Positions 9,079 to 19,477 of a stretch of DNA of 56,584 bases are shown piece after piece. Source of the DNA: an uncultured Succinivibrionaceae bacterium (lineage in GTDB: Bacteria > Pseudomonadota > Gammaproteobacteria > Enterobacterales > Succinivibrionaceae); assembly GCA_944389835.1 (NCBI GenBank), contig CALXNU010000006.1, positions 1 to 56,584 of the forward strand. Direction: 5' to 3'. Position numbers and translations under genes: made by a program. Position 1 is the first letter of the stretch; the number at the start of each line of letters is the position of its first letter. The notes beneath the pieces were generated by a model, which saw only the letters and a list, made by a program, of their open reading frames with translations, ran no database searches and was not told where the DNA came from.

Positions 9079-9942
9079 TTACTCGATATTTTGGATTTGC
9101 TCGCGCATTTGCTCAATTAGCACTTTAAGATCAACAGCCACTCTGGTGATATTAAGATTTGAGGCTTTAGATGCCATGGTATTAGCTTCACGGTTAAACT
9201 CTTGCATCATAAAGTCGAGTCTTTTACCACAAATGCCGCCTTTCTTTAAAATATTACGCGTCTCTTTAATATGAGATTTAATTCTATCGTACTCTTCTGC
9301 TATATCACTTTTTTGCGCTAATAGGGCGACTTCCTGCTCAAATCTATCTGGAGTGACATCAACTTTTAATAATTCGATTTTATCTTTAAGTTTTTCTCTT
9401 TCAAGAGGGACTAGCTCTTCAAGGTTTTCTTCAATACTTACTAAAAGATTTTCAATCGCCTCAAGTTTCTCTTCAAGAGTTTTAACAAGGCGCTCACCTT
9501 CGCGATTGCGGGTTTGAATAAAATCATTAATTAAAATTTTTATGTTCTCTCTAATTGCATCATCAATGCTTGAAAACATATTTTCTTCAGGCACTAAAAC
9601 GCCTTGAAAATTTAAGAGATCTACGGCATTAATAGTACAATCTTGATTTTTTTCTTTTATATAATTTAAATGCTTACATAACAAATCTACAAGATTAGTA
9701 TTTAAATGTAGACTTTGCTCTTCATTTGGCTCAAAGCTTAAGAAAAACTCAAATTTACCTCTTGAGGTTACCTCCCTCAAGCTATTTCTAAATTCAGCTT
9801 CAAAATAGCGAAATTCATCTGGCAATTTGCAGTAGATTTCAAAATAGCGATTGTTAACTGACTTTAAATCAAGCGTTAAAATCCCTTGGGGCAAAGACCG
9901 CCTTAAAGAGGCGTAGCCAGTCATACTTCTAATAATGCTCAT
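9079..9942 (-). CDS. yicC: YicC family endoribonuclease
   Basis: YicC in E. coli is an endoribonuclease linked to degradation of the small RNA RyhB. The 287-residue product equals the E. coli length. It begins RSMTGYA, the family hallmark, has a long acidic helical middle and ends in the conserved block GGICGKRLDFMMQEFNREAN. I chose the ATG at 9942, eleven codons inside the longest frame, because AAGGAGA sits at ideal distance and the family starts there. It is divergent from pyrE. Confidence 0.92.
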   Translation of the reverse strand: MSIIRSMTGYASLRRSLPQGILTLDLKSVNNRYFEIYCKLPDEFRYFEAEFRNSLREVTSRGKFEFFLSFEPNEEQSLHLNTNLVDLLCKHLNYIKEKNQDCTINAVDLLNFQGVLVPEENMFSSIDDAIRENIKILINDFIQTRNREGERLVKTLEEKLEAIENLLVSIEENLEELVPLEREKLKDKIELLKVDVTPDRFEQEVALLAQKSDIAEEYDRIKSHIKETRNILKKGGICGKRLDFMMQEFNREANTMASKASNLNITRVAVDLKVLIEQMREQIQNIE

Positions 9943-10062
9943 TCGTGTCTCCTTTTTGCATGTTAATTGTAACATTGCTCAAGCTTAATTAAAGCGACTA
10001 CTGCTAACTTACAAATAAGATGTTAAAATTAGTCAGCTTTAGTTAAAATTGAGGACAAGAAA

Positions 10063-10704
10063 ATGCAGGATTATCAACGCCGGTTTATTGAGTTGGCCTT
10101 AGATAAGGGAGTGCTCAAGTTTGGTAGCTTTATTTTAAAATCAGGCCGGGTCAGTCCTTACTTTTTTAATGCCGGACTTTTTTGTACCGGAGAGGATTTA
10201 GCTATCCTAGGTTCCTGTTACGCTCAAGCTTTAGTAAATAGCTCTTTAAAATATGATGTCTTATTTGGACCTGCCTATAAAGGTATTCCTTTAGCTTGCG
10301 CTACTGCTATGGCATTATCCTCGGAGCATGGTATCAATGTTCCATGGTGCTTTAATCGCAAAGAGATTAAAGATCATGGTGAAGGCGGATCTCTTGTAGG
10401 TGCAAGACTTACCGGAGAGGTCGTACTAATTGATGATGTAATTACAGCAGGTACTGCAATTCGCGAAAGTGATGTAATTATTAAAAAAGCAGGTGCACAT
10501 TTTAATGGTGCAGTAATTGCTTTGGATCGTCAAGAAAAGGGTCATACTGAACTTTCAGCAATTAATGAAGTACAAGAGAATTTAGGTATTTCAATTGTAT
10601 CTATTATTACCTTTAGTGACTTGATAGCCTATCTTGAAGAAGATGAAACGATGAAGAGTCATTTAAGGGCCATGTATGAGTACCGTGAAGTTTATGGTGC
10701 TTAA
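10063..10704 (+). CDS. pyrE: orotate phosphoribosyltransferase
   Basis: Converts orotate and PRPP to OMP, the fifth step of pyrimidine synthesis, as a cytoplasmic dimer. The 213 residues match E. coli PyrE (213). It starts with [13 protein letters not shown], carries [11 protein letters not shown] and the Lys-rich loop [11 protein letters not shown], and has the PRPP-binding motif [13 protein letters not shown]. Unlike in E. coli it is not preceded by rph, so the rph-pyrE translational-coupling attenuator is not set up the same way. Confidence 0.97.
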   Translation: MQDYQRRFIELALDKGVLKFGSFILKSGRVSPYFFNAGLFCTGEDLAILGSCYAQALVNSSLKYDVLFGPAYKGIPLACATAMALSSEHGINVPWCFNRKEIKDHGEGGSLVGARLTGEVVLIDDVITAGTAIRESDVIIKKAGAHFNGAVIALDRQEKGHTELSAINEVQENLGISIVSIITFSDLIAYLEEDETMKSHLRAMYEYREVYGA

Positions 10705-10724
10705 GAGAATAAAGTAAGACAAGG

Positions 10725-10751
10725 GAGGGCTTAAAGCCCTCTTTTAGTTTT
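10725..10751 (+). terminator. intrinsic terminator after pyrE
   Basis: GAGGGCTT/AAGCCCTC (10725-10741) followed by TTTTAGTTTT. It overlaps the end of the convergent queH and may weakly stop that gene too. Confidence 0.75.
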
Positions 10752-11364
10752 GGTGCTCACAATTTATTTTCGAGAAAATACAGCCACAATACGTTTGATT
10801 ATAAAAAGAAAATTCTTTAACTAATTGATAGCGTCTAGTAACTAAGCCACCTTTTCTCCAATCCTCAGCCCAGTACTGTACACCTCCTACAGTATCTTGT
10901 GCTGTAAATCCTGCTTTGTCTACTTGCTCTTTACTCTTCCAACGAGAGGTGGCAAGGGTGGTAGTAAAATGACTTATCCCAAGTTCTTTTGCTCTCATTG
11001 CGCTTACGCTTAGGCGATGGGTAAAACAAAGATCGCAACGCCTACCTCTCTCAGGTTCTTTTTCAAGGCTTTTTACTAAATCTAAAAACTCCCGGACTTT
11101 ATAATCGCCAATTTCATAAGGAAAATCTAAAAGTTCACAAAGGGCTATTAATTCATCGCGTCTTTTTTCATATTCCTCTTTGGGCATGATATTGGGGTTA
11201 TAAAAAAAGACGAGAGGTTTTATATCGTAGACTCTAAAACACTCAAGCATGGCCCCTGCGCAAGGGGCGCAACAGCAATGTAAAAGTAGGGATTTAAAAT
11301 TAGGCGGTAAGATCAAATTCTTTTTTGGAGTAGACCCAAAATCATTAGGCAATATTAAAGACAT
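10744..11364 (-). CDS. queH: epoxyqueuosine reductase QueH
   Basis: QueH (formerly DUF208) performs the last step of queuosine synthesis, reducing epoxyqueuosine to queuosine in tRNA. It is unrelated in sequence to the cobalamin enzyme QueG. The 206-residue protein has the iron-sulfur and metal cysteines typical of QueH: HCCCAPC (C30, C31, C32, C35), RRCDLCF in the middle, and YCGC at the C terminus. It also carries FYNPNI and the TTLATSRWKS block. An AGGTGC-type ribosome site precedes the ATG. Together with yhhQ it shows that this organism modifies tRNA with queuosine. Confidence 0.93.
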   Translation of the reverse strand: MSLILPNDFGSTPKKNLILPPNFKSLLLHCCCAPCAGAMLECFRVYDIKPLVFFYNPNIMPKEEYEKRRDELIALCELLDFPYEIGDYKVREFLDLVKSLEKEPERGRRCDLCFTHRLSVSAMRAKELGISHFTTTLATSRWKSKEQVDKAGFTAQDTVGGVQYWAEDWRKGGLVTRRYQLVKEFSFYNQTYCGCIFSKINCEHQN

Positions 11365-11460
11365 TTAGCACCTATTCTAAGTTAAGGGGATTGCATTATA
11401 ACGAGAGTCAGTGAACTTTGCACAAAGTGCATAAAAATCGGATTTTTTACAGCAAAAGGC

Positions 11461-11488
11461 TTGAAAAAATAATTTATGAGGCTATAAT
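11461..11488 (+). promoter_or_regulatory. S10 operon promoter
   Basis: TTGAAA (11461-11466) and a perfect TATAAT (11483-11488) are separated by 16 bp. Transcription would start near 11495, giving a leader of about 185 bases before rpsJ. This and the leader account for the gene-free stretch 11365-11679. Confidence 0.85.
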
Positions 11489-11494
11489 AGCCAG

Positions 11495-11679
11495 GCTTTT
11501 TATTTCTGTGAGCCTAAAAAGGCTCGTTCACAGATCCAGCCCTCCATTTATAAGAATGTGGCTGCAGAGACTCTCCCTAATTTTGGGAGGATTGTAAAGT
11601 GAGACACTTCCTCTTACCTCGTTTTGGGGCTAGAAGGCAAGTGTTTTCGTGTTCTTTTTTTATTAAACGGAGTCTGTAA
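11495..11679 (+). promoter_or_regulatory. structured S10 operon leader, candidate L4 autoregulatory region
   Basis: The leader folds into successive hairpins: TGTGAGCC with GGCTCGTTCACA (11507-11532), CTCCC with GGGAG near 11570-11592, and ACACTT with AAGTGT (about 11603-11644). The last is followed by TTTT and, after CGTGTTC, a run of T. In E. coli the S10 leader is about 170 bases and L4 binds it to stop transcription and translation. The length and the terminal hairpin with a T run fit that model. Assignment to L4 is by position and architecture, not by a matched sequence motif. Confidence 0.6.
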
Positions 11680-11991
<312 letters not shown>

Positions 11992-12007
11992 GAGGGGGAA
12001 ATAGTAA

Positions 12008-12646
12008 ATGTCAATCGGTTTAGTAGGCCGCAAACTTGGCATGACTCGTGTATTCAACGAGGACGGCAAGTCTGTTCCAGTTACCGTCATCCAGGTTGAA
12101 GCAAACCGCGTTACCCAGATTAAGAATGTTGATACTGATGGCTACTGCGCCATTCAGGTCACCACTGGCGAGCGCAAGCAGAGCCGCATGACCAAGGCTG
12201 AAATTGGTCACTTTGCCAAGGCAGGCGTAGCAGCCGGTCGTGGTCTTTGGGAGTTCCGTCTCGAACCTGCCGAGTTAGAAGCCTATCAGGTCGGTTCTGA
12301 GATTAAAGTTGACGCTTTTGCTGATGTTAAGAAGGTAGATGTTACCGGTCAGTCAAAAGGTAAAGGTACTGCTGGTACTGTTAAGCGTTACAACTTCCGC
12401 ACTCAGGACTTTACTCACGGTAACTCACGTTCTCACCGTGTGCCAGGTTCCATCGGTCAGAACCAGACCCCAGGTCGTGTGTTCAAGGGCAAGAAGATGG
12501 TTGGCCGCATGGGTAATGAGAGAGTCACCGTCCAGTGTCTTGATCTCGTTCGCATCGACCAAGAGCGCAACCTCCTTTTAGTGAAGGGTGCTGTTCCAGG
12601 TGCCAATAACGGCGACGTGATCGTAAGACCAAGTGTCAAGGCTTAA
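12008..12646 (+). CDS. rplC: 50S ribosomal protein L3
   Basis: Early-assembly protein near the peptidyl transferase centre. 212 residues (E. coli 209). It starts [15 protein letters not shown] and has the [23 protein letters not shown] extension loop, including the Gln at the site methylated by PrmB in E. coli. Codon use is strongly biased, as in all genes of this operon. Confidence 0.98.
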   Translation: MSIGLVGRKLGMTRVFNEDGKSVPVTVIQVEANRVTQIKNVDTDGYCAIQVTTGERKQSRMTKAEIGHFAKAGVAAGRGLWEFRLEPAELEAYQVGSEIKVDAFADVKKVDVTGQSKGKGTAGTVKRYNFRTQDFTHGNSRSHRVPGSIGQNQTPGRVFKGKKMVGRMGNERVTVQCLDLVRIDQERNLLLVKGAVPGANNGDVIVRPSVKA

Positions 12647-12663
12647 CCAGAAGGTAAAGTAAC

Positions 12664-13275
12664 ATGGAATTAAAGATGATTGGCGCTGAGCAGGGCCTTG
12701 AGGTGTCAGAGAACGCCTTTGGTCGTGAGTTCAACGAGGCGCTAGTGCATCAGGTAGTAGTTTCCTACCTAAGCACTGCCCGCGCAGGAACTAAAGCGCA
12801 GAAGACCCGTTCTGAGGTTTCAGGTGGCGGTAAGAAGCCATTCCGTCAGAAAGGTACTGGCCGTGCACGTGCAGGTTCTACCCGTTCACCATTATGGCGC
12901 GCTGGTGGTACCATCTTCGCAGCTAAGCCACAAGATTGGACTCAGAAAGTTAATCGTAAAATGTATCGCGCAGCTATGCGTTCTATTCTTTCTGAGCTTG
13001 TTCGTCAGGACCGTTTAGTAGTGGTTAACGAGCTTAAGCTTGAGGATCACAAGACTAAGTCTCTCGTAGCTAAGCTTAAGGAACTTGGTTTAGATAAGGC
13101 TTTAATCGTTACTGCTGAGTTCGATGAGAATTTATTCTTAGCCGCTCGCAATTTATATAAGGTGGAAGTCTGCCAGCCAGGTACTTCTCTTTTCAACCCA
13201 GTAAACCTCGTTGGTTTTGAGAAGGTCGTGATGACCTCTGATGCCGTCAAGAAGGTTGAGGAGATGCTTAAATGA
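12664..13275 (+). CDS. rplD: 50S ribosomal protein L4
   Basis: Exit-tunnel protein and, in E. coli, the autogenous repressor of the S10 operon. 203 residues (E. coli 201). The central basic loop with [18 protein letters not shown] is present. Its last codons overlap rplW by 4 bp (ATGA), implying translational coupling. It is the expected effector for the leader at 11495-11679. Confidence 0.98.
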   Translation: MELKMIGAEQGLEVSENAFGREFNEALVHQVVVSYLSTARAGTKAQKTRSEVSGGGKKPFRQKGTGRARAGSTRSPLWRAGGTIFAAKPQDWTQKVNRKMYRAAMRSILSELVRQDRLVVVNELKLEDHKTKSLVAKLKELGLDKALIVTAEFDENLFLAARNLYKVEVCQPGTSLFNPVNLVGFEKVVMTSDAVKKVEEMLK

Positions 13276-13583
13276 CAAACTCCCGTTTAATGAATGTGTT
13301 ACAAGGCCCAGTAGTTTCAGAGAAGGCAAATGCAGTTCAAGCCAATAATACCATCGTTTTTAAGGTATTAAAGGATGCTAGCAAGCCTGAGATCAAAACT
13401 GCAGTAGAGCGTATTTTCGGTGTCGAAGTAGACGCTGTACGTACTTTAAATGTGAAGGGTAAGGCTCGCCGTTCAATTCACGGCATTGGTCGTCGTTCTG
13501 ACTGGAAGAAGGCCTATGTAACCTTAAAGCAAGGTCAGTCTTTCGACTTCACTGTTGCAGATGCCCAAAAGGAGAGTAACTAA
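13272..13583 (+). CDS. rplW: 50S ribosomal protein L23
   Basis: Sits at the tunnel exit and docks trigger factor and SRP. 103 residues, near the usual 100, with VVSEKAN near the start, the [15 protein letters not shown] block and the KKAYVTLK strand. It overlaps rplD by 4 bp and rplB by one base (TAATG). Confidence 0.97.
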   Translation: MTNSRLMNVLQGPVVSEKANAVQANNTIVFKVLKDASKPEIKTAVERIFGVEVDAVRTLNVKGKARRSIHGIGRRSDWKKAYVTLKQGQSFDFTVADAQKESN

Positions 13584-14398
13584 TGGCTATTATTAAGGCT
13601 AAGCCAACCTCCGCAGGCCGCCGTCACGTTATTCAGATTAAGAATCCTGACCTGTGGAAGGGTGGTCCTTTCGCTCCTCTCGTAGTTGAGAAGCGCAAGA
13701 CTGGTGGCCGTGACAATTATGGTCACATTACTACCCGTCACATTGGTGGTGGTCACAAGCAACGTTACCGTTTAATTGACTTCAAGCGTCAAAAGGATGG
13801 TATTGAGGCTCGTGTTGAGCGTTTAGAGTATGATCCAAACCGCAGTGCTCACATTGCTTTGGTTTTATACGCAGATGGCGAGCGCCGCTACATTTTAGCT
13901 CCTAAGGGACTTCAGGTTGGTGACAAGATCATGTCAGGTGATTCTGCTCCAATCAAAGTTGGTAACGCTTTACCACTTCGCAACATCCCTGTAGGTACAA
14001 ACGTTCACGCAGTTGAGCTTGTTCCAGGTGCTGGTGCTACTTTTGCACGTTCAGCTGGTGCTTTCTGCCAGATCTTAGCCCGTGAGGGTGACTACGTAAC
14101 TTTACGTATGAGATCAGGCGAAATGCGTCGTGTTTTAGCTAATGGTCGTGCAACTGTTGGTGAAATTGGTAACTCAGAGCACATGCTTCGTCAACTTGGC
14201 AAGGCTGGTGCTAACCGTTGGCGCGGTGTCCGTCCAACAGTTCGTGGTATGTCAATGAACCCAATTGACCACCCACATGGTGGTGGTGAGGGCCGTAATA
14301 AGGGCATTCAACCACGTTCTCCATGGGGTACTCCATGTAAGGGCTACAAGACCCGCAAGAACAAGCGTACTGAGAAGTACATCGTTCACCACCGCTAA
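13583..14398 (+). CDS. rplB: 50S ribosomal protein L2
   Basis: Core protein needed for subunit association and peptidyl transferase activity. 271 residues (E. coli 273). It has the [11 protein letters not shown] segment, the [14 protein letters not shown] strand and the near-invariant [13 protein letters not shown] loop containing the critical His. Confidence 0.98.
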   Translation: MAIIKAKPTSAGRRHVIQIKNPDLWKGGPFAPLVVEKRKTGGRDNYGHITTRHIGGGHKQRYRLIDFKRQKDGIEARVERLEYDPNRSAHIALVLYADGERRYILAPKGLQVGDKIMSGDSAPIKVGNALPLRNIPVGTNVHAVELVPGAGATFARSAGAFCQILAREGDYVTLRMRSGEMRRVLANGRATVGEIGNSEHMLRQLGKAGANRWRGVRPTVRGMSMNPIDHPHGGGEGRNKGIQPRSPWGTPCKGYKTRKNKRTEKYIVHHR

Positions 14399-14415
14399 TT
14401 AGTTGAGGATTTAAC

Positions 14416-14694
14416 ATGCCACGTTCTCTGAAGAAAGGTCCGTTTATTGACGAGCACCTTCTCAAGAAAGTAGAGAAGGCACTCCAGGAAAACGACAAGA
14501 AGCCGATTAAGACCTGGTCTCGCCGTTCTATGATCGTACCTTCCATGATCGGTATGACTATTGCCGTACACAACGGCAGACAGCATGTGCCGGTGTACGT
14601 CTCTGATGAAATGGTAGGTCACAAGTTGGGTGAGTTCGCCCCGACCCGTACTTTCCGCGGTCACGTTGCCGCTGATAAGAAAGCTGCTAAGTAG
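14416..14694 (+). CDS. rpsS: 30S ribosomal protein S19
   Basis: Head protein near the A site, complexed with S13. 92 residues, exact family length, with [11 protein letters not shown] at the N terminus and [16 protein letters not shown] at the C terminus. Confidence 0.98.
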   Translation: MPRSLKKGPFIDEHLLKKVEKALQENDKKPIKTWSRRSMIVPSMIGMTIAVHNGRQHVPVYVSDEMVGHKLGEFAPTRTFRGHVAADKKAAK

Positions 14695-14705
14695 GAGTCA
14701 GTATA

Positions 14706-15038
14706 ATGGAAATTAAAGCTGTTCACCGTTATGCACGTACTTCTGCCCAGAAGGCACGTCTTGTTGCAGACCAAGTTCGCGGGATGCCTGTTGACAAGGC
14801 TTTAGACCTTCTTAAGTTCAGCCCACGTAAGGCTGCAGCATTAATCTACAAGGTATTAGCATCAGCTGTTGCTAACGCTGAGAACAATGCCTCTTTAGAT
14901 GTAGATAAGCTGTATGTTGCTCGCATCATGGTCGATGAGGGTCCGTCCTTAAAGCGTATCATGCCGCGTGCTAAGGGTCGCGCAGACCGTATCGTCAAGC
15001 GCACCTCCCACATCAGCGTATATGTTGCTGAGCGCTAA
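14706..15038 (+). CDS. rplV: 50S ribosomal protein L22
   Basis: Lines the exit tunnel with its beta-hairpin, the site of macrolide-resistance changes. 110 residues, the same as E. coli, with [14 protein letters not shown] and the tip segment [13 protein letters not shown]. Confidence 0.98.
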   Translation: MEIKAVHRYARTSAQKARLVADQVRGMPVDKALDLLKFSPRKAAALIYKVLASAVANAENNASLDVDKLYVARIMVDEGPSLKRIMPRAKGRADRIVKRTSHISVYVAER

Positions 15039-15049
15039 AGGAGCCACTT

Positions 15050-15838
15050 ATGGGTCAGAAAGTTAATCCAATTGGAATTAGACTAGGTATCACCAAGCCA
15101 TATTCATCGGTTTGGTATGCCTCAAGTGCAAATTTTCCAGCCAATATTAAGAGCGACTTTGAAGTACGTAAGTACTTAACTAAGGAGCTTAAGAATGCTT
15201 CTGTTTCACGTATCGTTATCGATCGTCCAGCAAAGAGCATTCGTGTTACCATCCACACTGCCCGTCCAGGTATTGTGATTGGCAAGAAGGGTGAGGATGT
15301 TGAGAAGCTTCGCAAGAACATCGCTTCTATCGCAGGTGTTCCAGCTCAGGTCAACATCAGTGAGATTAGAAAGCCAGACTTAGATGCTAAGTTAGTTGCT
15401 GATTCTATTGCCTCTCAGTTAGAGCGCCGTGTAATGTTCCGTCGCGCTATGAAGAAGGCTATCCAAAATGCTATGCGCGTTGGCGCTAAGGGCATTAAGG
15501 TTGAGGTCTCCGGCCGTTTAGGTGGTGCAGAAATTGCCCGTTCTGAGTGGTTACGTGAAGGCCGTGTGCCTCTTCACACTTTGCGTGCTGACATTGATTA
15601 TGCACTTTCTGAGGCCGTTACCACCTATGGTGTAATTGGCGTTAAGGTGTGGATCTTCAAGGGTGAGGTCTTAGGTGATCTTCCATTAACTCAGGAAGAG
15701 ACTGAGGATCGTAATGCCCAAGCTCCAGCTGGTCGCAAGCGTCGTCGTGAAGACGCTAACAACCGTGGCAATCGCCGTGGTCGTGGCGCTCGTCCAGCAA
15801 AGGCTGCTGAGGCTACTGAAGCTAAGGCTGCTGAGTAA
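15050..15838 (+). CDS. rpsC: 30S ribosomal protein S3 with an extended C-terminal tail
   Basis: mRNA-entry protein of the 30S head with helicase-like action together with S4 and S5. The KH domain carries [13 protein letters not shown]. At 262 residues it is about 29 longer than E. coli S3 (233). The excess is a tail after [13 protein letters not shown] made of Arg, Asn and Gly ([17 protein letters not shown]), then Ala/Glu repeats. The core is fully conserved. Confidence 0.98.
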   Translation: MGQKVNPIGIRLGITKPYSSVWYASSANFPANIKSDFEVRKYLTKELKNASVSRIVIDRPAKSIRVTIHTARPGIVIGKKGEDVEKLRKNIASIAGVPAQVNISEIRKPDLDAKLVADSIASQLERRVMFRRAMKKAIQNAMRVGAKGIKVEVSGRLGGAEIARSEWLREGRVPLHTLRADIDYALSEAVTTYGVIGVKVWIFKGEVLGDLPLTQEETEDRNAQAPAGRKRRREDANNRGNRRGRGARPAKAAEATEAKAAE

Positions 15839-15854
15839 CTGAGGGGAAGATACA

Positions 15855-16268
15855 ATGTTACAACCAAAGCGTACTAAATACCGCAAGACTCAAAAGGGTC
15901 GTAATGAGGGACTTGCCCACACCGGTAATGAGGTGTCATTTGGCGAGTATGGCCTTAAGGCTACCTCTCGTGGTCAGATTACTGCTCGTGAGATTGAGGC
16001 TGCCCGTCGTGCTTTCACTCGTGAGATGAAGCGTGTCGGTAAGGTCTGGATCCGCGTGTTCCCAGATAAGCCAATTACCCAGAAAGCATTAGGTGTTCGT
16101 ATGGGTAAGGGTAAGGGTGCCGTTGAATATTGGGTTGCCCCAATTCAGCCTGGCAAGATGCTCTTTGAAATCAGTGGTATTCCTGAGGAGACTGCTCGTG
16201 AGGCTTTCCGTCTTGCAGCAGCTAAGCTCTCTGTTACCACCACTTTTGTTCGCAAGGCGGTGATTTAA
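15855..16268 (+). CDS. rplP: 50S ribosomal protein L16
   Basis: Late-assembly protein at the A-site side of the 50S. 137 residues (E. coli 136), starting [11 protein letters not shown], with [22 protein letters not shown]. The Arg modified by YcfD in E. coli lies in that stretch. It overlaps rpmC by one base. Confidence 0.98.
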   Translation: MLQPKRTKYRKTQKGRNEGLAHTGNEVSFGEYGLKATSRGQITAREIEAARRAFTREMKRVGKVWIRVFPDKPITQKALGVRMGKGKGAVEYWVAPIQPGKMLFEISGIPEETAREAFRLAAAKLSVTTTFVRKAVI

Positions 16269-16471
16269 TGAAGGCAAGTGAATTACGCAACAAGTCTGTT
16301 GAAGAGTTAAGACAGGAACTTTCAGATCTTCAGCGTGAGCAATTTAACCTTCGTTTTCAGCTGAAGGCATCTCAGTTACAGCAGACTGACAATGTCCGTA
16401 AGGTGCGTCGCGATATTGCACGCGTCAATACTGTATTGTCTGAGAAGCTGTCTTCAAAGACTGCTAACTAG
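16268..16471 (+). CDS. rpmC: 50S ribosomal protein L29
   Basis: Small two-helix protein at the tunnel exit beside L23. 67 residues with the signatures [10 protein letters not shown] and [13 protein letters not shown] and a VRRDIARV helix. Start codon overlaps the rplP stop. Confidence 0.97.
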   Translation: MKASELRNKSVEELRQELSDLQREQFNLRFQLKASQLQQTDNVRKVRRDIARVNTVLSEKLSSKTAN

Positions 16472-16482
16472 AGGAAAGTGAA

Positions 16483-16749
16483 ATGTCCGAGACTCAAACT
16501 CTTAAGGGACGTACCTTACGCGGCCGTGTAGTCAGCGATAAGATGATGAAGGCCTGCACTGTTGCCATTGAGCGTCGTGTAAAGCACCCAATCTATGGCA
16601 AGATTGTGAAGCGTACTACCAAGATCCACGTTCAGGACGTCGAGAATCAGGCTCACGTTGGCGATTTCGTTGAAATCAAAGAGTGCCGCCCAGTTTCTAA
16701 GACTATTGCCTGGACTTTAGTCTCTATCGTTGAGAAGGCCCGTGGCTAA
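16483..16749 (+). CDS. rpsQ: 30S ribosomal protein S17
   Basis: Primary 16S-binding OB-fold protein. 88 residues (E. coli 84), with [16 protein letters not shown] and the HPIYGK and CRPVSKT blocks. Last gene of the S10 operon; a terminator begins about 30 bp downstream. Confidence 0.98.
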   Translation: MSETQTLKGRTLRGRVVSDKMMKACTVAIERRVKHPIYGKIVKRTTKIHVQDVENQAHVGDFVEIKECRPVSKTIAWTLVSIVEKARG

Positions 16750-16779
16750 TTCTTAATCAATAGAGAATAAAAAATAAGG

Positions 16780-16816
16780 GGCCGTGAGGATAAAACCTTG
16801 CGGCCTTTATTTTTAT
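16780..16816 (+). terminator. S10 operon terminator
   Basis: GGCCGTGAGG (16780-16789) pairs over 10 bp, with two G-U pairs, with CCTTGCGGCC (16796-16805) across a 6-base A-rich loop. TTTATTTTTAT follows. The 3' arm is shared with the -35 element of the next promoter. Confidence 0.85.
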
Positions 16817-16826
16817 ATGGTACAAT
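16798..16826 (+). promoter_or_regulatory. spc operon promoter, embedded in the S10 terminator
   Basis: TTGCGG (16798-16803), a 17-bp spacer, then TACAAT (16821-16826). The -35 lies in the terminator's 3' arm and the spacer contains its T tract. It gives a leader of about 60 bases before rplN. Confidence 0.8.
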
Positions 16827-16893
16827 TTCGCGCCTTCTTAGGCTAATGGTAGCCTTTAAGGATTGTTTTTGTTTAACAACGGAGCATTCTAAA

Positions 16894-17262
16894 ATGATCC
16901 AAATGCAAAGCATGCTCGACGTTGCCGACAATTCAGGTGCTCGCAGCGTAATGTGCATTAAGGTCCTTGGTGGATCTCATCGCCGTTATGCCGCTATTGG
17001 CGACATCATTAAGGTGTCAGTCAAAGAAGCAATCCCACGCGGCAAGGTCAAGAAGGGCGATGTCGTTGACGCAGTTGTTGTACGCACTAAGAAGGGTGTA
17101 CGTAGAGCTGACGGTTCCGTCATTCGCTTTGATAGTAATGCTGCTGTTCTTTTGAACAATCAGCACGAGCCTATCGGCACTCGTATCTTCGGACCAGTTA
17201 CTCGTGAACTTCGTTCCGAGCAATTTATGAAGATTGTGTCTTTGGCTCCAGAAGTACTCTAA
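16894..17262 (+). CDS. rplN: 50S ribosomal protein L14
   Basis: Intersubunit-bridge protein and RsfS-binding site. 122 residues with the ATG at 16894, which follows GGAG and matches the family start [16 protein letters not shown]. Longer in-frame starts run into the promoter and are rejected. First gene of the spc operon. Confidence 0.98.
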   Translation: MIQMQSMLDVADNSGARSVMCIKVLGGSHRRYAAIGDIIKVSVKEAIPRGKVKKGDVVDAVVVRTKKGVRRADGSVIRFDSNAAVLLNNQHEPIGTRIFGPVTRELRSEQFMKIVSLAPEVL

Positions 17263-17278
17263 TAGATAGGGGAAAAAA

Positions 17279-17608
17279 ATGGCAGCTAAAATCCGCCGTA
17301 ACGACGAAGTTATCGTCATCACCGGTAAAGATAAGGGCAAGACTGGTAAAGTTACCCAAGTTTTTCCGCGTGAAAATAAGGTGTTGGTCGAAGGTGTTAA
17401 CATGGTTAAGAAACACCAGAAGGGCAACCCACAAGCTGGCATTGAGCCAGGTATCGTCGATGTAGAAGCAAAGATTGATGTTTCTAACGTCGCAATTTAC
17501 AACCCAGAAACCAGGAAGGCTGATCGCGTTGGCTTCCGTGTTGAAGATGGCAAGAAAGTTCGCTTCTTCAAGTCAAATAACGCACTTGTGCCTTCAGAAA
17601 CTAAATAG
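17279..17608 (+). CDS. rplX: 50S ribosomal protein L24
   Basis: Assembly initiator of the 50S. 109 residues (E. coli 104), with a KOW motif near [15 protein letters not shown] and [17 protein letters not shown] lies ahead of the ATG. Confidence 0.98.
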   Translation: MAAKIRRNDEVIVITGKDKGKTGKVTQVFPRENKVLVEGVNMVKKHQKGNPQAGIEPGIVDVEAKIDVSNVAIYNPETRKADRVGFRVEDGKKVRFFKSNNALVPSETK

Positions 17609-17631
17609 CAGTTTTTATCAGGAGATAAACG

Positions 17632-18183
17632 ATGGCGAAACTGCATGATCAATACAAGCAGGAAGTAATCAAAGCCTTAACTGAGAAGTTTGGTTACAAA
17701 ACAGTCATGCAAGTCCCTCGGATTGTGAAGATTACCCTTAATATGGGTGTTGGTGAGGCTGTCTCAGATAAGAAGATTCTTGAGAACGCAGCACGCGATA
17801 TGGCCGCAATTTCTGGCCAGAAGCCATTAATCACCAAGGTTCGCAAATCCGTAGCGGGCTTCCATATTCGTGAGGGTTATCCAATTGGCTGTAAGGTTAC
17901 CTTACGCGGCGAGCGTATGTGGGAGTTCTTAGAGCGTTTAATTGTGATCGCTATTCCTCGTATTCGTGACTTCCGTGGTTTATCCGCTAAGTCTTTTGAC
18001 GGTCGCGGTAACTACTCAATGGGTGTGCGTGAGCAGATCATTTTCCCAGAGATCGATTACGATAAGGTCGACGCTATTCGTGGCCTTGATATCACGATTA
18101 CTACTACTGCAAAGACCGACGAAGAGGGCCGTGCCCTTCTTGAGGCCTTTAACTTCCCGTTCCGCACAAATCAGGCCAAGTAA
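17632..18183 (+). CDS. rplE: 50S ribosomal protein L5
   Basis: 5S rRNA-binding protein of the central protuberance. 183 residues (E. coli 179), with [30 protein letters not shown] and the FPEIDYDKV block. In E. coli S8 represses the spc operon at a site near this gene's start; I could not confirm such a site here. Confidence 0.98.
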   Translation: MAKLHDQYKQEVIKALTEKFGYKTVMQVPRIVKITLNMGVGEAVSDKKILENAARDMAAISGQKPLITKVRKSVAGFHIREGYPIGCKVTLRGERMWEFLERLIVIAIPRIRDFRGLSAKSFDGRGNYSMGVREQIIFPEIDYDKVDAIRGLDITITTTAKTDEEGRALLEAFNFPFRTNQAK

Positions 18184-18198
18184 CGAGGACATAACCTT

Positions 18199-18504
18199 AT
18201 GGCTAAGACTTCAATGAAGAACCGCGAGCTCAAGAGAGAGCGTCTTGCACAGAAGTATCGTGCCAAGCGTGAAGAGCTCAAGAAGACAATTTCAAGTGTC
18301 TCCGCCTCTGACGAAGACCGTTGGGCAGCTGTAGTTGCCTTAGCACAATTACCACGTGATTCAAGCCGTTGCCGTCAGCGCAATCGTTGCTCTGAGACTG
18401 GTCGTCCACATGGTTATTTACGCAAGTTCGGTCTATGCCGCATCAAGTTGCGCGAGCACATGATGCGTGGTGAAATCCCAGGCCTTCGTAAGGCTTCCTG
18501 GTAA
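18199..18504 (+). CDS. rpsN: 30S ribosomal protein S14
   Basis: Head protein. 101 residues, the long zinc-free form: the CXXC pairs of the short form are absent. The C terminus has [20 protein letters not shown] and GLRKASW. Confidence 0.98.
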   Translation: MAKTSMKNRELKRERLAQKYRAKREELKKTISSVSASDEDRWAAVVALAQLPRDSSRCRQRNRCSETGRPHGYLRKFGLCRIKLREHMMRGEIPGLRKASW

Positions 18505-18521
18505 TTAGAGGAGAGAAACAC

Positions 18522-18914
18522 ATGAGCATGCAAGATCCGATCGCGGATTTGCTGACCCGCATCCGTAACGGCCAAGCCGCTGGCAAGGTTTCGGTGTCCA
18601 TGCCTTCCTCTAAGCAGAAGGTTGCTATTGCTAACCTTTTGTTAAAAGAGGGTTATATCGCTTCAGTTAAAGAGACTGGCGATGTTAAGAAAGTACTGGA
18701 AATTGGCCTCAAGTATTACGAGGGCAAGCCTGTTGTTGAAATGATTCAACGCGTTTCACGTCCAGGTCTTCGTATTTACAAGAAGTGCCGTGATTTACCA
18801 AAGATCATGAATGGCCTTGGCATTGCGGTGATTTCCACCTCTAAGGGCCTTATGACTGACCGCGCTGCCCGTAAGGACGGCTTAGGCGGCGAAGTTATTT
18901 GCTACGTCGCATAA
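18522..18914 (+). CDS. rpsH: 30S ribosomal protein S8
   Basis: Central-domain 16S-binding protein and, in E. coli, repressor of the spc operon. 130 residues, the same as E. coli. It starts [18 protein letters not shown] and ends with the [13 protein letters not shown] block and GGEVICYVA. Confidence 0.98.
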   Translation: MSMQDPIADLLTRIRNGQAAGKVSVSMPSSKQKVAIANLLLKEGYIASVKETGDVKKVLEIGLKYYEGKPVVEMIQRVSRPGLRIYKKCRDLPKIMNGLGIAVISTSKGLMTDRAARKDGLGGEVICYVA

Positions 18915-18925
18915 GGGAGGAGATC

Positions 18926-19459
18926 ATGTCACGTATTGCTAAAGAAGCAGTAGCTATTCCTCAGGGCGTTGAGGTTTTAATCGATGGACAAGCTGTAACC
19001 GTTAAGTCCAAGAAGGGCCAAATGGTTTTCAATGTTCATCCAACTGTAAAAGTTGCTGTTGAGGACAACAACGTTAAGGTATCTTGCGTTGATGATTCCA
19101 AAGAAGCCAATATGCAGTCTGGTACTACTCGTGCCATTATCCATAACATGGTGGTAGGCCTTGATAAAGGCTTTGAGAAGAAGTTACAGTTAGTAGGTGT
19201 AGGTTACCGTGCACAAGCTAAGGGCAATGTTTTAAACTTAGCTTTAGGTTTCTCTCACCCAGTAAACCATGAGCTTCCAGAGGGCGTAACCTGCGAGACC
19301 CCATCTCAGACCGAGATTGTTTTAAAGAGCTATGATAAGGCTCTTTTAGGTCAAGTCGCAGCCGACATCAGAAAGTATCGTCAACCAGAGCCGTATAAGG
19401 GCAAGGGTATTCGCTACTCTGATGAAGTCGTCCGCATGAAGGAAGCTAAGAAGAAGTAA
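18926..19459 (+). CDS. rplF: 50S ribosomal protein L6
   Basis: Two-lobed protein near the GTPase centre. 177 residues, the E. coli length, taking the ATG at 18926, which follows GGGAGGAG; the 9-codon longer frame overlaps rpsH and is rejected. The C terminus has [11 protein letters not shown]. Confidence 0.98.
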   Translation: MSRIAKEAVAIPQGVEVLIDGQAVTVKSKKGQMVFNVHPTVKVAVEDNNVKVSCVDDSKEANMQSGTTRAIIHNMVVGLDKGFEKKLQLVGVGYRAQAKGNVLNLALGFSHPVNHELPEGVTCETPSQTEIVLKSYDKALLGQVAADIRKYRQPEPYKGKGIRYSDEVVRMKEAKKK

Positions 19460-19477
19460 CACTGAGGAAAGTTCACC

